Shown piece after piece: positions 63,731-64,000 of a stretch of DNA of 64,000 nucleotides. The first letter of the stretch is position 1, and each line of letters starts with the position of its first letter. The position numbers and the translations under genes are program-made. The notes beneath the pieces were generated by a model. That model worked only from the letters and a program-made list of their open reading frames with translations. It made no database searches and was not told where the DNA came from. Source of the DNA: Sialis fuliginosa (lineage: Eukaryota > Arthropoda > Insecta > Megaloptera > Sialidae); NCBI GenBank assembly GCA_961205875.1, contig OY540813.1, positions 7,845,001 through 7,909,000 on the forward strand, in the 5' to 3' direction.

Positions 63731-64000
63731 GGATTTGGAGTTGTTATTTAATGTTCGATATTAGTAATATTAATTTTCGCTATAACACGGTTTTGAAGTT
63801 TTCTTTATGCACACAAAAATTTCCAAATAAAAAGATTGCAATTGAACGCGAATTGAAATTTCTATACGTATTCTCTACGATTGATAGAAACGCAAAACGA
63901 CAATATTTATTTTTGCTGCTTGATAGCGCTATGAGTATTGCTATGCTGTTGAATGATGCGAGGGGACATAAACAAATAGCGAGATGGGAAATCATTTGTG

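Larger units (their letters stand above)
11836..64000 (+). other. First intron of the collagen gene (inferred), over 52 kb
   Basis: The donor at 11836 is followed by no recognisable exon of Gly-X-Y repeats on the plus strand through the window end. Such exons would be GC-rich and conspicuous here. The stretch holds only repeats, remnants and unassigned AT-rich sequence. A separate gene nested in it cannot be excluded, but none was recognised. Confidence 0.5.

Noticed and set aside
63780-63995. Minus-strand hydrophobic open frame at the window end
   Set aside because: No recognised family, no start or splice support, and it is cut by the window edge.

Overview
The window is strongly AT-rich nuclear DNA of an animal, most likely an insect and probably a moth or butterfly. 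This rests on the first exon of an insect-type transmembrane collagen, very long non-coding stretches, Helitron ends of the kind common in Lepidoptera (ending CTAG before T), DINE-1-like Helitron relatives with a GTCY microsatellite, many hAT and TA-flanked miniature elements, and ribozyme-bearing Penelope-like remnants. The order is an inference from repeat style, not proven. There are no bacterial-style operons, rRNA genes or CRISPR arrays.

Layout. (1) 250-624: an ankyrin-repeat terminal exon, or a decayed copy of one, on the plus strand. (2) 625-10.5 kb: intergenic DNA with repeats: a hAT miniature element with perfect 8-bp target duplication (1666-1980), a long fold-back element joined to a hAT end and another inverted-repeat element (3402-4732), and a tRNA-like SINE trace (8.6 kb). 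(3) 10.5-11.44 kb: promoter and 5' leader candidates. (4) 11445-11835: the only convincing protein-coding exon, encoding the cytoplasmic tail, membrane segment, coiled coil and furin-type site of a MACIT-like (types XIII/XXIII/XXV; Drosophila CG42342-like) collagen, ending in a clean splice donor. (5) 11836-64000: read as the first intron of that gene, over 52 kb, since no collagenous Gly-X-Y exon was seen. It holds nested hAT elements, Helitrons, five pieces of one Helentron-like family, three copies of one fold-back family, a pogo-like miniature element, Penelope-like traces with hammerhead ribozyme cores (33.7-46.4 kb), and two GC-richer, repeat-free blocks that could be regulatory.

Best leads: the hammerhead cores at 35.4 kb (plus) and 46.3 kb (minus, inside the loop of a 44-bp inverted repeat), the 37-bp perfect hairpin at 38.6 kb, the ankyrin exon with an amyloid-like (cRHIM-like) tail, and the Helentron-like family with sub-terminal inverted repeats. 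No intact transposase, reverse transcriptase or viral gene was recognised. All boundaries and family names come from reading the sequence without alignment or database search.
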